Origin: Lachnospiraceae bacterium
Lineage (GTDB): Bacteria; Bacillota_A; Clostridia; Lachnospirales; Lachnospiraceae
NCBI GenBank assembly: GCA_017652545.1
Contig: JAGCAV010000305.1
Coordinates: 1 to 15,715 of the forward strand
DNA length: 15,715 nt
Direction: 5' to 3'
Positions 1-6,861 of this stretch are shown in pieces (position 1 is the first letter of the stretch; each line of letters opens with the position of its first letter). Under the pieces are notes generated by a model. It did not search any database. It was not told the DNA's origin and saw only the letters and a program-made list of their open reading frames with translations. A program made the translations under genes and the position numbers.

Positions 1-1221
1 GGCACAGGCGAACCATGGCTGACGCACAGGCTTGACATGGGCCATTGAAGTTCCCGGCAGGCAGTTGTCCGGCCACACTTCCAGGGGATTGACGTAGAAA
101 TAACGGTCACCTTCCACGGCGATGCCGGCAAGAACCGTGTTACAGAGCGCCCGCTCAACAACATCATAGTACCTCGCATCACCTGTAAGCATTGTCATGC
201 GCTGGCCGAACATCATCAGGCCGATCGAGGCACAGCTCTCGCAGTACATCCTGTCATTGGGGAGATCATAATCTGCGGTAAAGCGCTCCAGATGACTGGA
301 GGAGCCGATCCCCCCGGTAATATACATGCGCTTTTGCGTGATATTGTCCCATAAGGCAAGACAGGCTGACTGCAGATCTCTGTCTTTCGTCTCACGTGCC
401 AGGTCAGCCATTGCACTGTACATATACATGGCACGTACGGCATGGCCCTCCGCCGTTGTCTGTTCGACCGGCGGAAGGTGGGACTGAGCATACCGGTCAT
501 CGTAATCAGCAAATTCCGGAAAGATCCTGTCCGCACCCTGTGATCTAAGCTCTTCCAGGAGATAGTTCGGCTTTCCGCCCCGGATGGCCAGGAAGTAGCG
601 CGCTGTCTCCATATAGGTTTTCTTACCGGTGACATGCCAGAGCTTGATCAGCGCAAGTTCGATCTCCTGATGTCCGGGATATCCCCTGTGCTGTTCCGGC
701 CCGTCACCGAAAAGAGAGCAGATCAGATCCGCGAGTCGGCACGCCACATCCAGGATCTTTTCCTTGCCCGTAGCCCGATAGTATGCGACAGCTGCTTCAA
801 TCAAGTGCCCAGCACTGTAGAGTTCATGGCCTTCTGCCAGATTCGTCCACTTTTTTTCCGGGTGGTTGACGGAAAAGTAGGTATTCAGATACCCGTCTGC
901 CTCCTGAGCTTTGGCGATCAGATCGATCAGCCCGTCCGCAAGTTTCACATATTGGAATCCCCTTCCGCTTTCCAGGCAGTAAGAGAGCGTCTCGAGCCAT
1001 TTATAAGCATCCGTGTCACAGAATACCGCACCGCGATGCCTGCCGCTTATCTCGCCGGCGGCAATACGGAAATTTTCGATACAATGGGATTTCTCCGCTC
1101 CGGGAATCCGGTCATTCATCACCTCCCATTGATACGGAAGCAGCGTTTCGACGATCCTGTCGGCATAGAGTCCGAACAGCGGGTCCCGTATTTTGATGTT
1201 TCTCAGTTCCGGCGTAAACAT
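1..1221 (-). CDS. GH127 beta-L-arabinofuranosidase (DUF1680 family), C-terminus cut by window edge
   Basis: The reading frame is open from the ATG at 1221 to base 1, giving 407 residues with no stop. The protein matches glycoside hydrolase family 127 (HypBA1-like), retaining enzymes that release L-arabinofuranose from arabinan, extensin or arabinogalactan side chains. Family hallmarks seen are YPGHQEIELAL near residue 185, EGHAVRAMYMYS near 275, ITGGIGSSSHLE near 305, and YCESCASIG with Glu328 and Cys330, which match the zinc ligands Glu338/Cys340 of HypBA1. The visible end reads RQPWFACA; in the family this runs straight into the Cys-Cys pair holding the catalytic nucleophile, so the window stops just before the active-site cysteine. 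No signal peptide is visible, so the enzyme probably works in the cytoplasm on imported oligosaccharides. Start choice rests on AAGGA 8 nt upstream. It is divergent from a LacI regulator that probably controls it. The family call is firm; the exact substrate is inferred. Confidence 0.92.
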   Translation of the reverse strand, partial: MFTPELRNIKIRDPLFGLYADRIVETLLPYQWEVMNDRIPGAEKSHCIENFRIAAGEISGRHRGAVFCDTDAYKWLETLSYCLESGRGFQYVKLADGLIDLIAKAQEADGYLNTYFSVNHPEKKWTNLAEGHELYSAGHLIEAAVAYYRATGKEKILDVACRLADLICSLFGDGPEQHRGYPGHQEIELALIKLWHVTGKKTYMETARYFLAIRGGKPNYLLEELRSQGADRIFPEFADYDDRYAQSHLPPVEQTTAEGHAVRAMYMYSAMADLARETKDRDLQSACLALWDNITQKRMYITGGIGSSSHLERFTADYDLPNDRMYCESCASIGLMMFGQRMTMLTGDARYYDVVERALCNTVLAGIAVEGDRYFYVNPLEVWPDNCLPGTSMAHVKPVRQPWFACA

Positions 1222-1306
1222 ATCAGAAATCCTTATGCCTCCATGTTAATCGTTTTCCAAATATCCTTCGTTATCTGCCGAAAAGACGGGTATTAATCGA
1301 AATTAT

Positions 1307-1320
1307 GTTAAACGTTTACC
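1307..1320. promoter_or_regulatory. LacI-type operator candidate O1 (GH127 side)
   Basis: The sequence GTTAAACGTTTACC has a perfect 10-bp core palindrome, TAAACGTTTA (1309-1318), centred on CpG, the usual form of LacI/GalR-family operators. It sits just downstream of the -10 box of the GH127 promoter, a typical repressor position. The protein encoded at 1481 is the natural candidate to bind it. The binding itself is inferred. Confidence 0.6.
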
Positions 1321-1329
1321 ATCATTTGT

Positions 1330-1359
1330 ATCATACATGATACCTAAAATGTTTGTAAA
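1330..1359 (-). promoter_or_regulatory. Candidate sigma-A promoter for the GH127 gene
   Basis: On the minus strand, a -35 box TTTACA (1354-1359) and a -10 box TATGAT (1330-1335) are separated by 18 bp. The -10 lies inside an interrupted inverted repeat, GTATCA-4 nt-TGATAC at 1328-1343. The predicted start falls in the operator-like palindrome at 1308-1320, so a bound repressor would block initiation. Confidence 0.6.
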
Positions 1360-1413
1360 TGGATAAGATGCTGTTTTTTTATTTTAATTTCTATGGAATA
1401 TGCACAAATTTTC

Positions 1414-1442
1414 TTGCTATTTTGAATAACAACGTTTACTAT
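1414..1442 (+). promoter_or_regulatory. Candidate sigma-A promoter for the LacI-family regulator
   Basis: A -35 box TTGCTA (1414-1419) and a -10 box TACTAT (1437-1442) are separated by 17 bp. Transcription would start near 1449, about 30 nt before the ATG at 1481. The strong ribosome binding site GAGGTGG lies at 1468-1474. The candidate operator O2 overlaps the -10 box. Confidence 0.6.
1429..1440. promoter_or_regulatory. LacI-type operator candidate O2 (lacI side)
   Basis: ACAACGTTTACT repeats nine bases of O1, AACGTTTAC, in the same orientation exactly 120 bp away (1311-1319 against 1431-1439). Only the inner AACGTT is palindromic, so it looks like a weaker site. It overlaps the end of the spacer and the -10 box of the lacI promoter, which suggests autorepression. 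Confidence 0.5.
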
Positions 1443-1480
1443 ATCTTCAGACAACATTTGCTGAAACGAGGTGGAAGTCC

Positions 1481-2509
1481 ATGTCGACGATCCGGGAGAT
1501 ATCAGAAAAATCGAAAATGTCCATTGCAACCGTCAGCAAGGTGCTCAATGGTAAATCCGGCGTGAGTGCCAGTACCCGTCGTTTGATTCTGGATGTGGCC
1601 AATGAGTTGAATTATCGGCCCAATCTGAATGCACGCAATCTGAAAGCCGGCTGCAGCCGGACCATCGGTATCATTACCGAAGATCTGACCGTGTTCAATT
1701 CGCCGGAGATCGTGGACGGTATCGCGGCTGCCTGCGACGACGCGGGATACCATTATATTCTCGGCAATCTCCGTTTTTACAAACGATATGGCAATGGTCC
1801 GAAGGATCTGCATGAGAGTATGGCCCTGGTCCATGACGCGGTGAACGATATGATGTCCAAACAGGTTGACGGGATCATCTATATCGGCTGCCACAGCCAC
1901 GTTGTGATCTCGCTGTCCGATCACACCGGGATCAAATTCGTCTGTGCCTATTGTATCTGCGAAGACGAAACCGTCCCGTCAGTGATCTATAATGATGAAA
2001 AGGCAGCCTATGACCTTACCGAATTGCTGCTGAAAAAGGGAAATCAGCGCATTGGGATGATCACAGGACCTGTGGACAGTGTCCATACGCTCAACCGCTC
2101 CCGCGGGCATATGCGCGCGCTCTACGATCATGGTATTCTTTACGATCCGGCCCTGACACTGACAGGCGACTGGGAACGGGACTGCGGATATACACTTGGG
2201 GCACGACTTTTGCAGCTTGGCGCAACCGCGATATTTGCTCACAATGACCTGATGGCCGTGGGGGTTTTGGATTACTGCAACGAGCATGGTATAAATGTGG
2301 GGCACGATGTGCAGCTCATCGGCTTTGATGACAGACAGATTGCCGTGGTCTGCCGTCCCCGCCTCTCCAGTGTTGCGCCGCCGCTTTTTGAGATCGGCCA
2401 GACTGCGGCCCGGGAGATGCTGCAGATCCTCGATGGAAATGAGCCGAAGCAGCACGAGATCATGCTGGACTGCACGATCATTGAGCGCGAATCCACGCTC
2501 GGTCAATGA
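1481..2509 (+). CDS. LacI/GalR-family transcriptional regulator
   Basis: This 342-residue protein has the usual length and layout of a LacI-family repressor. The N-terminal helix-turn-helix (residues 3-22) contains IREISEKSKMSIATVSKVLN, followed by the hinge-helix region near RPNLNARNLKAG (residues 46-57). The rest is a periplasmic-binding-protein-like effector domain with expected segments such as TIGIITE (61-67), DGIIYIGC, IFAHNDLMAVGVLDY and a late IGFDD. Family members are cytoplasmic homodimers that leave DNA when a sugar or sugar phosphate binds. The start is set by GAGGTGG six bases upstream. Its neighbour, the divergent GH127 gene, suggests an arabinose-containing saccharide or its breakdown product as effector; that is inference. 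Two operator-like sites in the shared promoter region fit control of both genes. The gene ends in front of a strong hairpin. Confidence 0.95.
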   Translation: MSTIREISEKSKMSIATVSKVLNGKSGVSASTRRLILDVANELNYRPNLNARNLKAGCSRTIGIITEDLTVFNSPEIVDGIAAACDDAGYHYILGNLRFYKRYGNGPKDLHESMALVHDAVNDMMSKQVDGIIYIGCHSHVVISLSDHTGIKFVCAYCICEDETVPSVIYNDEKAAYDLTELLLKKGNQRIGMITGPVDSVHTLNRSRGHMRALYDHGILYDPALTLTGDWERDCGYTLGARLLQLGATAIFAHNDLMAVGVLDYCNEHGINVGHDVQLIGFDDRQIAVVCRPRLSSVAPPLFEIGQTAAREMLQILDGNEPKQHEIMLDCTIIERESTLGQ

Positions 2510-2519
2510 AATGATCAGG

Positions 2520-2577
2520 GAAACAATCAGGGGGACGGTTCTGTGTCTGACAGAACCGTCCCCCTTCTCATTGTTTC
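2520..2577 (+). terminator. Long perfect hairpin after lacI; probable terminator, possibly a dispersed palindromic repeat
   Basis: An inner stem of 15 perfect pairs joins GGGGGACGGTTCTGT (2530-2544) to its complement (2550-2564) across a 5-nt loop. An outer stem pairs GAAACAAT (2520-2527) with ATTGTTTC (2570-2577). It begins ten bases after the lacI stop codon. The trailing sequence is T-rich but not a clean T-tract. The unusually long GC-rich stem could equally be a REP-like dispersed palindrome. A ten-base piece of it, AACCGTCCCC, recurs at 12206-12215. Confidence 0.65.
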
Positions 2578-2610
2578 ATTTTACATGTGATGGTCGATCT
2601 CCACAGATGT

Positions 2611-2640
2611 GTGACATAACAGATGCGGATATCATATAAA
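2611..2640 (+). promoter_or_regulatory. Candidate promoter for the clostripain-family gene
   Basis: A -35-like GTGACA (2611-2616) is followed after 18 bp by TATAAA (2635-2640). The -10 box lies within a 20-bp perfect inverted repeat. The ribosome binding site GGGAGG (2669-2674) follows 10 nt before the ATG at 2685. The -35 and spacer are not ideal, so the exact boxes are tentative. Confidence 0.4.
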
Positions 2641-2648
2641 TATGATAT
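2629..2648. promoter_or_regulatory. 20-bp palindrome over the clostripain promoter (operator candidate)
   Basis: ATATCATAT and ATATGATAT form two perfect 9-bp arms around a central AA. The repeat covers the likely -10 box of the downstream peptidase gene. Its AT-rich stem is a poor terminator, so a regulator binding site is more plausible. No regulator can be assigned. Confidence 0.45.
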
Positions 2649-2684
2649 AGTACCTGCAAAAGAAAACTGGGAGGAATCGTAGTC

Positions 2685-4658
2685 ATGAACGTCATGGCTG
2701 ACTTTATATACGTGCTTCTGAATGCATGCGGGCGAACAGAGCATCATAAACGTGCGGCGGGCACCCGGAGACCGTCTGCGGGACCGGGATTCTTTATGCT
2801 CTCGGCCGTTTTTACGCTCGTTCTTATGACGGGCCCGGCACAGGCGGAGAGCAAAAACCTACCGGGACTGCCTCGTGACGGGAGCTGGACACTCTGCCTT
2901 TATCTGTGCGGATCGAACCTGGAGAGCAGGCAGGGATGGGCGACGAAGACGCTGAAGGAGTTACAGAACGCTCACATCCCCGACAACGTAAATGTCATTG
3001 TGCAGGCCGGGGGTGCACGTGAATGGCGGACCAGGGACGTGCAGCAGGACGGAGAGAGACTCCTGGTGAAGTCCGGGAGCATCTGCAGTGTGGGAACGGC
3101 GGGCGAAGGCTCAATGGGTGAAGCCGCTGTGCTGGCCGACTTTCTGGAGTTTTGCCAGAGCGAGTACCCTGCCGAGCATACAGCCGTCATTTTCTGGAAC
3201 CATGGCGGCGGCCCACTTAAGGGAGTCTGCTTCGATGAGACCGCCTCATTTGATTCACTTACCCTTGATGAGATGAGCGAGGCGCTTTCGAAGGGTGTTG
3301 AGTCGCGGGGAGGCTGTCCCTATGATATTGCAGGTTTTGATGCATGTCTCATGGGATCACTGGAGACTGCCGTAGCCCTTGCGGACTATGCGAACTGGAT
3401 GGTGGCTTCGGAGGAGATCGAGGCTGGTGCCGGATGGGATTATGCGCCTGTCGTTGCGGCTATGGGGGCTGAACAGGCGGATCCCCGGGCGGTGGCGGCC
3501 GCGATCTGTGACGGTTATCAGGCCAAGTCCGCGAAGCGGGGGAAGGATGCCGCGGTAACACTCGCGGCACTGGATCTGACTCGTTTACCGGACCTTGAGA
3601 AGGCAATGGAAGACGTTTACTTCGCGCTTGAGCAGAATGTCGGCCTGGGAATCGGCAGCCTTCGGCGTCTCGCTTTTGGGGCACGCATTGCAGAAGATTT
3701 CGGGGGCTCGTCGGACGAGGAGGGCAGGTCCAATCTGATCGACCTGAAGGGCCTGGCCGATGCCTGCGCGGAAGCATATGGAACCGATGACGTGCCGTGG
3801 GATACACTCTCGGATGCCGTTGACAGGGTGGTTGCCTATCGCGTGTGCGGAACGGCTGCTGCGGGGGCGTCCGGCATCTCCATATGGTATCCGGTCATCC
3901 TGGAGGCTTCAGGACTGGACGAATACGTGGCCATGTCGCCATTTACGCGATATGCCTCCGTGCTCAAGGCGCTCTTCTCCCTGGATATCGGGGAAATCTC
4001 TTTCCTGGATGCTGGTTCCGTGGACGAGGACGGCAATTTCCATGTCACGATCGATCCTGCTTCTTCCGAGTCTTTCTATGACCTTTATGTAGTCAACAGG
4101 CGCGTGGACGGCGGTTATGAGGATCACAACGTCGACAGGGTGGACGACTGGGACGCGCTCAGCTTCTTCTGGCAGCCATATCTTGGGGTAGAGGTGGTCC
4201 TGAACGGAATGCCCCTTGATGTGCGGGTCATCTCTTATACAAATGACTACATCGTGTTCTCATCGCCTGTCAGGTTAAACGGAGAGAAATCTTTCCTGCG
4301 CTTTGCCTGGATCTATGATGAGGAGAATCCCGAGGGGGGATACTATGAGTTTTTGGGCATCTGGAACGGTATGGATCATGTCAGCGGGCTTGCCGACCGT
4401 CTCCTTGGCAGTCTGGAATCCGGAGATATAGTGGAAGCTTTGTCACTGGATGGCAGTGAAACGCGCGGCAGCATGACGGTGGAAGGTGACGTACAGATTT
4501 CCGATATACCGATGGAGGCAGGGGAATATGAATGCTGGTTCGTAGCCATGGATCTGTATGGCCGCGAGTACTGCTCCGATTCATGCGGGTATGTCGTAGC
4601 CGAATCGGGGGAGGTCACGGTCAGCATGCGGGATGGGAAAGGAAGTCAGGATCGGTGA
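2685..4658 (+). CDS. Secreted clostripain-like cysteine peptidase (family C11)
   Basis: This 657-residue protein belongs to peptidase family C11, which includes clostripain and cleaves after basic residues. The catalytic histidine is His173 in FWNHGGG (170-176) and the catalytic cysteine is Cys221 in GFDACLMGS (217-225), both in the family's typical context, so the enzyme appears intact. The N-terminus carries a long basic region of about 35 residues, then a hydrophobic stretch (36-50) ending in PAQA-ES, a likely signal peptidase site near residue 54. Residues 450-650 look like extracellular beta-rich accessory sequence and give no family match by eye. The start is supported by GGGAGG 10 nt upstream; a second in-frame ATG lies at 2694. 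It is followed by another secreted protein gene after 125 bp. Family members often mature by self-cleavage; whether this one does is not shown. C11 family is firm, specificity is inferred. Confidence 0.92.
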   Translation: MNVMADFIYVLLNACGRTEHHKRAAGTRRPSAGPGFFMLSAVFTLVLMTGPAQAESKNLPGLPRDGSWTLCLYLCGSNLESRQGWATKTLKELQNAHIPDNVNVIVQAGGAREWRTRDVQQDGERLLVKSGSICSVGTAGEGSMGEAAVLADFLEFCQSEYPAEHTAVIFWNHGGGPLKGVCFDETASFDSLTLDEMSEALSKGVESRGGCPYDIAGFDACLMGSLETAVALADYANWMVASEEIEAGAGWDYAPVVAAMGAEQADPRAVAAAICDGYQAKSAKRGKDAAVTLAALDLTRLPDLEKAMEDVYFALEQNVGLGIGSLRRLAFGARIAEDFGGSSDEEGRSNLIDLKGLADACAEAYGTDDVPWDTLSDAVDRVVAYRVCGTAAAGASGISIWYPVILEASGLDEYVAMSPFTRYASVLKALFSLDIGEISFLDAGSVDEDGNFHVTIDPASSESFYDLYVVNRRVDGGYEDHNVDRVDDWDALSFFWQPYLGVEVVLNGMPLDVRVISYTNDYIVFSSPVRLNGEKSFLRFAWIYDEENPEGGYYEFLGIWNGMDHVSGLADRLLGSLESGDIVEALSLDGSETRGSMTVEGDVQISDIPMEAGEYECWFVAMDLYGREYCSDSCGYVVAESGEVTVSMRDGKGSQDR

Positions 4659-4659
4659 T

Positions 4660-4696
4660 GACATGCTGCGTCATGTCTCCGGCGGGAGCCGTCCCG
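4660..4696 (+). other. Two small hairpins after the clostripain gene; weak terminator candidate
   Basis: GACATG (4660-4665) pairs with CATGTC (4672-4677), and CGGGA (4683-4687) pairs with TCCCG (4692-4696). Neither is followed by a T-tract, so termination is doubtful and the two secreted-protein genes may be cotranscribed. The rest of the gap up to 4783 shows nothing clear beyond the ribosome binding site of the next gene. Confidence 0.25.
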
Positions 4697-4783
4697 GCAA
4701 ACCCAAACCGCCGCAATTTGATGATAATGATTCAAATATTGTAAAGCGCTCATAAACAGAAGGAGATGCAGGAGAAAACTCAA

Positions 4784-5568
4784 ATGAGGAAGGAACGGAA
4801 GAGGCTCATATCTCTGGCGCTCGGCGCATGCATGATCCTGCCGCGACTGTTGACGGTCCGGGAGATGCCACGCTGGAATACCTCAGGCAGACCAATGAGC
4901 GCAAAAAGGCTTTCGAGAACTATGATGTGGTAGCCAGATATGCGCCGGAAGTTCTCGGCGACATCAACCCGACAGCAGGAAAAGTCGCACAGCTTGGGGC
5001 GGACACATACCAGATCTGCAAGGGCCTGATGAATAACAGCTGGGGCTCTGCCATCGAGTATGAACTTACGCGCGCATTCGGCCTGATCGAGATCTACCGC
5101 AACATCTTCTCGCCAAAGACGAAGGGTGTCTATAACACTTATTCCAGGCTCTTCATTGACGCGATCGACCAGCTGAACCGGATGCCGGCAGGCACAAGCC
5201 CGGAGGAAGTGTCTGACTACGGGAAAAGATATTTTAACTATGAGAAAGCCGTACACTGCAATACCTTTAACAGGGATATCCGTTCGATGACATGGGGCTG
5301 CTGCGCGATCGGGAACAACGTTCCCGGCGGCATGATCTCCACACATTATCAGAATTACAATAAGTCATTTACAGCAGTCGCATTCAACGGCAGGAAAGAA
5401 GGCAAGCAGTATTTTGCCGACGTCATCAAGCAGAACGGGACGATCATATACAAGGATTACGTCAGTTCCTACGGCAAGGAGAACAAGCGGGCCTTTATCA
5501 ATTACTATTATCACTGGTTCATATTTGAAGGGGACGCAAATCAGGAATATGTGTTCCAGAATCCGTAA
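4784..5568 (+). pseudogene. Unrecognised secreted protein with a -1 frame break after the signal peptide
   Basis: Two reading frames together look like one secreted protein. A well-placed ribosome binding site (AGGAG about nine bases upstream) leads to the ATG at 4784. That frame encodes MRKERKRLISLALGACMIL, a textbook basic-plus-hydrophobic signal sequence, but runs out of frame at a TAG at 4931. The main body, 246 residues, lies in the -1 frame and is open from upstream of 4828 to the stop at 5568; its first ATG (4828) has no ribosome binding site. One missing base near 4835-4850 would join them as ...ACMI-(L/P)AATVDGPGD. LGAC could also be a lipobox. The body starts as a charged helical region, then is rich in Tyr, Asn and aromatic residues, with adjacent cysteines in WGCCAIG. 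I recognise no family. It may be a true mutation, a sequencing error, recoding, or less likely an intact cytoplasmic protein starting at 4828. Confidence 0.6.
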
Positions 5569-5586
5569 AACAGAGCCCCAATGACG

Positions 5587-5630
5587 GCAGGTCGTGTCAT
5601 TCCAGATTTGCATGCAGCGACATGACCTGC
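5587..5630. terminator. Stem-loop between convergent genes; weak terminator candidate
   Basis: A 12-bp stem with one G:T mismatch pairs 5587-5598 with 5619-5630 across a 20-nt loop. It lies over the stop codon of hxlB and just downstream of the stop of the plus-strand gene. An alternative small stem, AATGAC (5580-5585) with GTCATT (5596-5601), overlaps it. No T-tract is visible in either direction, so function is uncertain. Confidence 0.3.
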
Positions 5631-6184
5631 TGATTGCCCGACCGGGCACTTCTTCTTCTGAGCAGCTGGATGAACATGGCGTCGCCAAGGATCAGAACAA
5701 GCTGTTCGAACGGGCTTCCGCCCGGCTGTATGCTTCCCGTCTCGGTCTCTGACCGGGACGTTTTGTTTTCCGGAGCCTTGATCGTGACAATACAGTCCGC
5801 CATTGCTGCGATCGAAGAATCCGGATGGATGGTGATCAGGGCAAGACTGGCGCCTGCTTTTTTTGCTTTCTGCGCTATGACTTTGAGGGTTCCGGTCTCG
5901 CCGCTCCCGCTTGCGATGATCAGAAGATCACTGTCCGTGATGGCCGGCGTTACCGTTTCGCCGACCACGTAAACGGTCAGCCCCAGATGCATCAGGCGCA
6001 TGGCGAAGCAGCGGATCATCAGGAGAGACCGCCCGGCTCCCGCCGTAAAAATCCTTCCGGATCGCAATATGGCTTCGGCCAGTGCATCCGTCTGCGCGGG
6101 ATCTACGGATGAAAGAATGGCTTTCAGTTCTTCCAGAACCTGATCGGCGATCTGTACCGCATTCATGTTTCCTGTCATGATCAT
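5597..6184 (-). CDS. hxlB: 6-phospho-3-hexuloisomerase (SIS-domain protein)
   Basis: This 195-residue protein is a single SIS sugar-isomerase domain, the usual size for 6-phospho-3-hexuloisomerase, which interconverts D-arabino-hexulose-6-phosphate and fructose-6-phosphate in the ribulose monophosphate pathway. Seen motifs are GAGRS (49-53), SGSGET (92-97) and SIQPGGSPFEQ (151-161), the last matching the family's Q-x-x-G-(T/S)-x-FEQ signature with the likely catalytic Glu160. The start codon overlaps the hxlA stop as ATGA, indicating translational coupling; GAGGAGG lies four to five bases upstream, and Met3 would also be well spaced. It is the last gene of the operon, directly behind the hexulose-phosphate synthase, which strongly supports the assignment over other SIS isomerases. 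The C-terminal tail is basic and lacks obvious structure. Confidence 0.92.
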   Translation of the reverse strand: MIMTGNMNAVQIADQVLEELKAILSSVDPAQTDALAEAILRSGRIFTAGAGRSLLMIRCFAMRLMHLGLTVYVVGETVTPAITDSDLLIIASGSGETGTLKVIAQKAKKAGASLALITIHPDSSIAAMADCIVTIKAPENKTSRSETETGSIQPGGSPFEQLVLILGDAMFIQLLRRRSARSGNQQVMSLHANLE

Positions 6185-6822
6185 TCTTCCTCCTCGGCTG
6201 CGATCTTTGCTTTCATTTCAATGACTGCTTTCCGCACATCGGGTGCCTGGCAGAGTGCTCCGCCGGCAATGATGATGCCCGGATGCAGGGCGGCATAATC
6301 GGACACCGTATCCTGTCTGATGCCGCCGGCGGCCGCGCACATTTCTGCGGGGATGACTTCCAGCAGTTCTTTCAGGTCTTTATAAGGTGTTCTTCCGGTC
6401 TTCTGCACATCAAATGCAGTGTGTACCGCGATGTAATCCGCCCCCATCTCCCGGAGCCGGGCGGCTCTGGCTCTGATATCCGTGACGCTGATCAGGTCAA
6501 CCATCGCTTTCCGGCCGCTCTTATGCGCGGTATCGATCACATCTTTGATGGTCTGATCGGCTGCGAGGGCGAGGACGGTGATGATATCAGCCCCGGCATC
6601 GACCGCATACTGACACTCGAGCGCGCCACCGTCGGCGATCTTGCTGTCAGAGAGAACGGTCAGGCCGGGGTATTTTTCCTTGATCATCCTGACGGCCTTC
6701 TGGCCTTCATGTATGATCATCGGGGTGCCCACTTCCACGATATCGATCGTGTCGGCGATCGGATCCACGATGTCAAAAATGTTCGAAGTGCTGGCATTGT
6801 CTATGGCAATCTGTAATTTCAT
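6181..6822 (-). CDS. hxlA: 3-hexulose-6-phosphate synthase (OMPDC superfamily)
   Basis: This 213-residue TIM-barrel protein reversibly condenses formaldehyde with ribulose-5-phosphate to D-arabino-3-hexulose-6-phosphate. The superfamily metal/catalytic motif D-x-K-x-x-D is present as SDSKIAD (Asp59, Lys61, Asp64), preceded by VEVGTP (29-34). The segment AVHTAFDVQ carries the His-x3-Asp-x-Gln pattern characteristic of HPS, and AAGGI plus IIIAGGALC give the phosphate-binding loops. A related alternative is 3-keto-L-gulonate-6-phosphate decarboxylase (UlaD), but the coupled PHI gene favours HPS. The start is supported by AAAGGA seven bases upstream. It follows the PGI gene after about 40 bp and overlaps hxlB by 4 bp. 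In organisms without the oxidative pentose phosphate pathway this pair runs in reverse to make ribulose-5-phosphate; otherwise it fixes or detoxifies formaldehyde. The direction here is not shown. Confidence 0.92.
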   Translation of the reverse strand: MKLQIAIDNASTSNIFDIVDPIADTIDIVEVGTPMIIHEGQKAVRMIKEKYPGLTVLSDSKIADGGALECQYAVDAGADIITVLALAADQTIKDVIDTAHKSGRKAMVDLISVTDIRARAARLREMGADYIAVHTAFDVQKTGRTPYKDLKELLEVIPAEMCAAAGGIRQDTVSDYAALHPGIIIAGGALCQAPDVRKAVIEMKAKIAAEEEE

Positions 6823-6861
6823 GGTTCATCCTTTCAGACAGTGTATGTTTACGGTACCTGG

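Noticed and set aside
1249..1260. Tiny open frame ATG-GAG-GCA-TAA just upstream of the GH127 start, seen on the minus strand near 1235-1250
   Set aside because: Four codons with no ribosome binding site of their own; the GGAGG within it is more likely incidental or a weak upstream ribosome contact.
634..1296. Plus-strand open frame of 220 codons opposite the GH127 gene
   Set aside because: It is antisense to a clear GH127 coding frame, has no ribosome binding site, and its translation resembles no protein family.
4780..5346. Minus-strand open frame of 188 codons opposite the unrecognised secreted protein
   Set aside because: It has no promoter or ribosome binding site and a composition typical of an antisense shadow, while the plus-strand signal sequence and ribosome binding site support the plus strand.
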